Assembly: GCA_910587875.1 (NCBI GenBank)
Contig: CAJUOD010000064.1
Coordinates: forward strand, 1 to 16,305
Reading direction: 5' to 3'
DNA from: an uncultured Oscillibacter sp.
GTDB taxonomy: Bacteria; Bacillota; Clostridia; Oscillospirales; Oscillospiraceae
Length of the DNA: 16,305 nt
In this document: positions 13,594 to 16,305 of the stretch, one piece after another
How the letters are laid out: the number at the start of each line of letters is the position of its first letter
How positions within the stretch are numbered: the stretch's first letter is position 1
The notes under the pieces: model-generated
Databases searched by the model: none
The model's input: only the letters and a program-made list of their open reading frames with translations
Told to the model about the DNA's origin: nothing
Position numbers and translations under genes: made by a program

Positions 13594-15552
13594 TCACGCC
13601 CCCGGGGGCTGGTTCATTTCCTCCGTGATATACCGCTTTCCATACACGGCGTCATAGACTACCGCGTCCCGGAGCTCCAGCAGCTCCAGGGCCTCGGGGG
13701 AGAGGTCCGCCTCCTCCCGGGTGTAGCTGGCCCGGCCCTCGCCGTCCACAAAATACAGGTCCGTCTGGGTCAGGCAGACTTCGCTGACCTTCTCCAGCAG
13801 TCCCCAGTAGCGGCTGACAGGCGTTCCCGTCAGCTCCAGCAGCTGGGGGCCCAGGGCGGTGATACTGCTGTCCCGCTTTGTCCCCGCCAGGCCCTCCAGC
13901 AGCGCCGGGTCGTTGGCCCAGATGAGATAGTCCGTGGAGTAGAGGTCGTTAATCTGCTCCTCTGTCCAGCTTTGCGTGTCGTTCTCCGGGCAGAGGCCCA
14001 GCAGCGTATAGACTGTGTCCCCGCCGGGCATGAAGAGGTTCGGCCGGTGGTCCCCGAAGAAGACCACAATGGTGGGCTCCCCGCAGTCCCGGAGGTAGTC
14101 CGTCAGCTCCCCCAGGGCCTGGTCCGCCCGGGTGATGCCCTCCAGCATGACCCGGATAATGTCCCGCTGGGCGGGGGTGAAGTCCGGAGCCACCAGAGGA
14201 ATCTGGCACTCGTAGTTGAATTTCTGGGGCTCGAAGGGCTGGTGGTTCTCCATGGTGATGCCGTAGAGGAAGGCCCGCTTTCCGGCGGCGTTCACCGCCT
14301 CCATGCGCTTCAGCATCCCCTGGAAGAAGTACCCGTCCCGCATGTAGAACCCGCCGTAGGCCCCGTCCGCCCGTTCAATGCCCATCTGTTGAATATCGTC
14401 GGAAAAATACAGATTGTTGAAACCCAGCAGGGGATAGGTGACGGTTCTGTTATACAAAGTGTTATCATAGGCGTGGAGCATTTCAGCGGTGTAATCGCCG
14501 GATTTCGTATACTGCTCTGCCAGGGCGTCGAAGCGCTCGTAGACCGCCTCGTCTTGGAAGCAAATATTCGTCCCCGGCGGCAGGTCCAGGGCGTTGAGCC
14601 CGTAGAGCATGGGGACCTCCAGATACCCGGTGCCGTAGCCCAGGTAGTGGCTGTGAAAGGTCCCGCTGACGCTCTCGGCTTCCAGGGCATGGAAGTTCTC
14701 CAGGGGGTCCCCCTCGTACCGGAGCACCGGCAGGCGGGTCAGGTCGTAGAAGGACTCGGAGAGGATAAAGAGGATGTTGGGCTTGGCCTCCGGCTCCTCC
14801 CGGGCGGGGCCCAGCAGCTGGTCCACCCGGGCCAGCACCTCCAGCATAAAGTCTGCGTCATAGCCCTCCGGCGGGGTCTTGGGCTGGGGAAACGCGTCCC
14901 GCCAGAGGCTGAGGGTCAGGCCGTGGAGGCTGTGGTTCTCCGCCGGGTCCATCCGGGTGTAGAAGTCCACCCCCAGCGCTCCGCCTATGGCTCGGGTCCC
15001 GGTTCCGGTGAGGAGGATCCCCGCCAGGGCCAGGGAGAAGAGGCAGGACCGGCCCCGGGTTGTCCCCTCCAGGGCGGTGAGCCGCCGGGTGAGGAGCAGG
15101 ACCAGGACGCATACCGCCAGGGCCGCCGCCGCCAGCCAGAAATCCTCCGGAGGCGTCAGGTCCCCCGCAAGGCCCGCCACGTTTCCCGCCGCGCCCGCCA
15201 GGCCGAAGTCCGCCAGCTCCAGGGGCGTGCCGTTGATGGCGTTTTTGAAGTAGTCCACCAGGGCCAGAATCAGCCCCGCGGCCCCCACGGGCAGGGCGGC
15301 GATCCACAGCCGCCCCGTCAGCGTCCCCAGGACGGCCACGGGCACGGCCCAGAGCAGGGCGGTCATAGCCAGGTGGCCCGGGTAGTCCCGGGCCCATTCC
15401 AGCACCCCCGGCAGGGTGCCGATGGCAATCCACTGCATGGCGGCGGTGACCGCCAGCCCCATGCAGACCGCGGCGGCGGCAAAGAGGCAGAGCCGGAGCC
15501 AGGGGGGACCGATGGGGGCCTTGCGTTTTTTGGAAAGAAGGTTTTTTTTCAT
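13594..15552 (-). CDS. LTA synthase-family membrane sulfatase-fold enzyme
   Basis: 652 residues. Five membrane helices at about 19-43, 60-78, 82-100, 138-155 and 168-184, then a large extracellular alkaline-phosphatase-superfamily domain. Metal and catalytic residues: E266 (SESFYD), nucleophile T308 (GYGTGYLE), H437 (MENHQPFE), D501 and H502 (FGDHRPN). This is the LtaS/phosphoglycerol transferase plan, so the enzyme probably transfers glycerol-phosphate or a similar group at the cell surface. True lipoteichoic acid synthesis is not proven, because clostridial relatives are diverse. ATG at 15552 is preceded by GGAG. The second to fourth codons contain a run of eight A. The upstream neighbour is glyQS. 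Confidence 0.9.
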   Translation of the reverse strand: MKKNLLSKKRKAPIGPPWLRLCLFAAAAVCMGLAVTAAMQWIAIGTLPGVLEWARDYPGHLAMTALLWAVPVAVLGTLTGRLWIAALPVGAAGLILALVDYFKNAINGTPLELADFGLAGAAGNVAGLAGDLTPPEDFWLAAAALAVCVLVLLLTRRLTALEGTTRGRSCLFSLALAGILLTGTGTRAIGGALGVDFYTRMDPAENHSLHGLTLSLWRDAFPQPKTPPEGYDADFMLEVLARVDQLLGPAREEPEAKPNILFILSESFYDLTRLPVLRYEGDPLENFHALEAESVSGTFHSHYLGYGTGYLEVPMLYGLNALDLPPGTNICFQDEAVYERFDALAEQYTKSGDYTAEMLHAYDNTLYNRTVTYPLLGFNNLYFSDDIQQMGIERADGAYGGFYMRDGYFFQGMLKRMEAVNAAGKRAFLYGITMENHQPFEPQKFNYECQIPLVAPDFTPAQRDIIRVMLEGITRADQALGELTDYLRDCGEPTIVVFFGDHRPNLFMPGGDTVYTLLGLCPENDTQSWTEEQINDLYSTDYLIWANDPALLEGLAGTKRDSSITALGPQLLELTGTPVSRYWGLLEKVSEVCLTQTDLYFVDGEGRASYTREEADLSPEALELLELRDAVVYDAVYGKRYITEEMNQPPGA

Positions 15553-15568
15553 CGCATTAAAACTCCGA

Positions 15569-15591
15569 GGCCGTGGGAAACCCCCACGGCC
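15569..15591 (-). promoter_or_regulatory. Hairpin between glyQS and the LtaS-like gene
   Basis: GGCCGTGGG (15569-15577) and CCCACGGCC (15583-15591) form a perfect 9-bp stem with a 5-nt loop. On the - strand it follows the glyQS stop by 22 nt and precedes GGAGTTTT, which is also the ribosome-binding site of the next gene. It may be a weak terminator of glyQS or a stability element; the U-run is short and displaced. Confidence 0.5.
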
Positions 15592-15613
15592 CCGCGATAC
15601 GTTTCCAGGTTGA

Positions 15614-16305
15614 TTAGTACGCCAGCTTCTCGGTGAGGTAGCTCTTCAGCTGGTCAATGGGAATCCGGACCTGGGCCATGGAGTCCCGCTCCCGGACGGT
15701 GACGCAGTTGTCTCCCGCCTTCTCTGCGTCGCCCACGGTCTCGAAGTCCACGGTGACGCAGTAGGGGGTGCCGATCTCGTCCTCCCGGCGGTAGCGCTTG
15801 CCGATGGAGCCGGTCTCGTCGAAGTCCACCATCCACTCCTTGGCCAGCTCCTGCTGGATCTCCTGGGCCTTGGCGCTGAGCTTCTTGGAGAGGGGCAGGA
15901 CGGCAACCTTGAAGGGGGCGATGGCGGGGTGGAAGCGCATGACGGTGCGCACGTCGTTCTTGGCCTCGTCCACCACTTCCTCGTCGTAGGCCTCCACCAG
16001 CAACGCCAGGGTCATCCGGTCCGCGCCGAGAGAGGGCTCGATGACGTAGGGCACGTAGTGCTCGTTCTTCTCCTGGTCGAAGTAGGTGAGGTCCTGGCCG
16101 GAGAATTTCTGGTGCTGGGACAGGTCGTAGTCCGTCCGGTCCGCCACGCCCCAGAGCTCGCCCCAGCCGAAGGGGAAGAGATACTCGAAGTCTGTGGTGG
16201 CCTTGGAGTAGAAGGCCAGCTCCTCGGGCTCATGGTCCCGGAGCCGGAGGTTCTCCTCTTTGACGTTCAGGCCGATGAGCCAGTCGTGGCAGTAGGTCCG
16301 CCAGT
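15614..16305 (-). CDS. glyQS: Glycyl-tRNA synthetase, single-chain form, C-terminal part
   Basis: Charges tRNA-Gly. The frame enters from the right edge and ends at TAA (15616-15614), giving 229 complete codons of a protein that is usually about 460 residues. Visible parts: a segment with FPFGWGELWGVADRTDYD, class II motif 3 as EPSLGADRMTLALL, then the anticodon-binding domain with APFKVAVLPLSKK, GSIGKRYRREDEIGTPYCV and a closing VRIPIDQLKSYL. These identify the alpha2 homodimer enzyme rather than the GlyQ/GlyS tetramer. The frame is open through GTG 16147 to the window edge, so that GTG is an internal valine codon. Start and any T-box leader lie outside the window. Confidence 0.96.
   Translation of the reverse strand, partial: WRTYCHDWLIGLNVKEENLRLRDHEPEELAFYSKATTDFEYLFPFGWGELWGVADRTDYDLSQHQKFSGQDLTYFDQEKNEHYVPYVIEPSLGADRMTLALLVEAYDEEVVDEAKNDVRTVMRFHPAIAPFKVAVLPLSKKLSAKAQEIQQELAKEWMVDFDETGSIGKRYRREDEIGTPYCVTVDFETVGDAEKAGDNCVTVRERDSMAQVRIPIDQLKSYLTEKLAY

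Noticed and set aside
13343..13657. 104-residue + strand open frame through the cloverleaf and terminator
   Set aside because: Reads through palindromes and a terminator, has no ribosome-binding site, and continues antisense to the LtaS-like gene.
13972..15636. 554-residue open frame on the + strand opposite the LtaS-like gene
   Set aside because: Antisense shadow; crosses the start of the LtaS-like gene and the glyQS end and shows no family features.
1..16305. CRISPR array, prophage or complete insertion sequence
   Set aside because: No regularly spaced repeats, no Cas, phage or transposase genes; genes are mostly core housekeeping functions.

Overview
The window is high-GC, densely packed bacterial chromosome. 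Gene order and protein features point to a GC-rich member of the Clostridia, most likely the Oscillospiraceae/Ruminococcaceae. Evidence: remB upstream of gyrB and gyrA, an LtaS-like polymerase, single-chain glycyl-tRNA synthetase, a DIP1984 protein, and two diderm-unlike lipoproteins with LLTGC lipoboxes. The taxonomic call is an inference. In Bacillus the remB-gyrB-gyrA order lies just after dnaA-dnaN-recF, so the left end is probably close to the replication origin.

Left block (1-6110, + strand): end of remB; a promoter and leader hairpin; gyrB; a small lipoprotein gene placed between gyrB and gyrA; gyrA; a DIP1984-family coiled-coil gene. A 250-base non-coding stretch follows and ends in a strong terminator. 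That stretch holds the most interesting signal here: a canonical T-arm/T-loop (GGTTCAAATCCC) without the rest of a tRNA, enclosed by an 18-bp long-range closing helix. This is the architecture of a tRNA-mimicking, Y-RNA-like ncRNA.

Middle block (6112-8700): a DinJ/YafQ-type toxin-antitoxin pair under a consensus promoter with a perfect 18-nt palindrome across spacer and -10. rnhA (RNase HI) sits 13 nt after the toxin. Next come a possible short sRNA or leader that ends in a terminator, two tandem, translationally coupled paralogues of unrecognised family, and another terminator.

Right block (8700-13590): a promoter drives nadE, a GH3 beta-N-acetylglucosaminidase lipoprotein (nadE stop and GH3 start overlap), an alanyl-tRNA editing protein, and a small DUF6881-like gene. 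Between this operon and its terminator lies a 92-nt element that folds into a perfectly closed cloverleaf with two complementary tetraloops.

Far right (13594-16305, - strand): an LTA-synthase-like membrane sulfatase-fold enzyme, preceded by the C-terminal half of glycyl-tRNA synthetase, which runs off the window. The two blocks converge on the terminator near 13575.

Coordinates, motifs and base pairs were read by eye. Folding energies, homology searches and expression were not computed.
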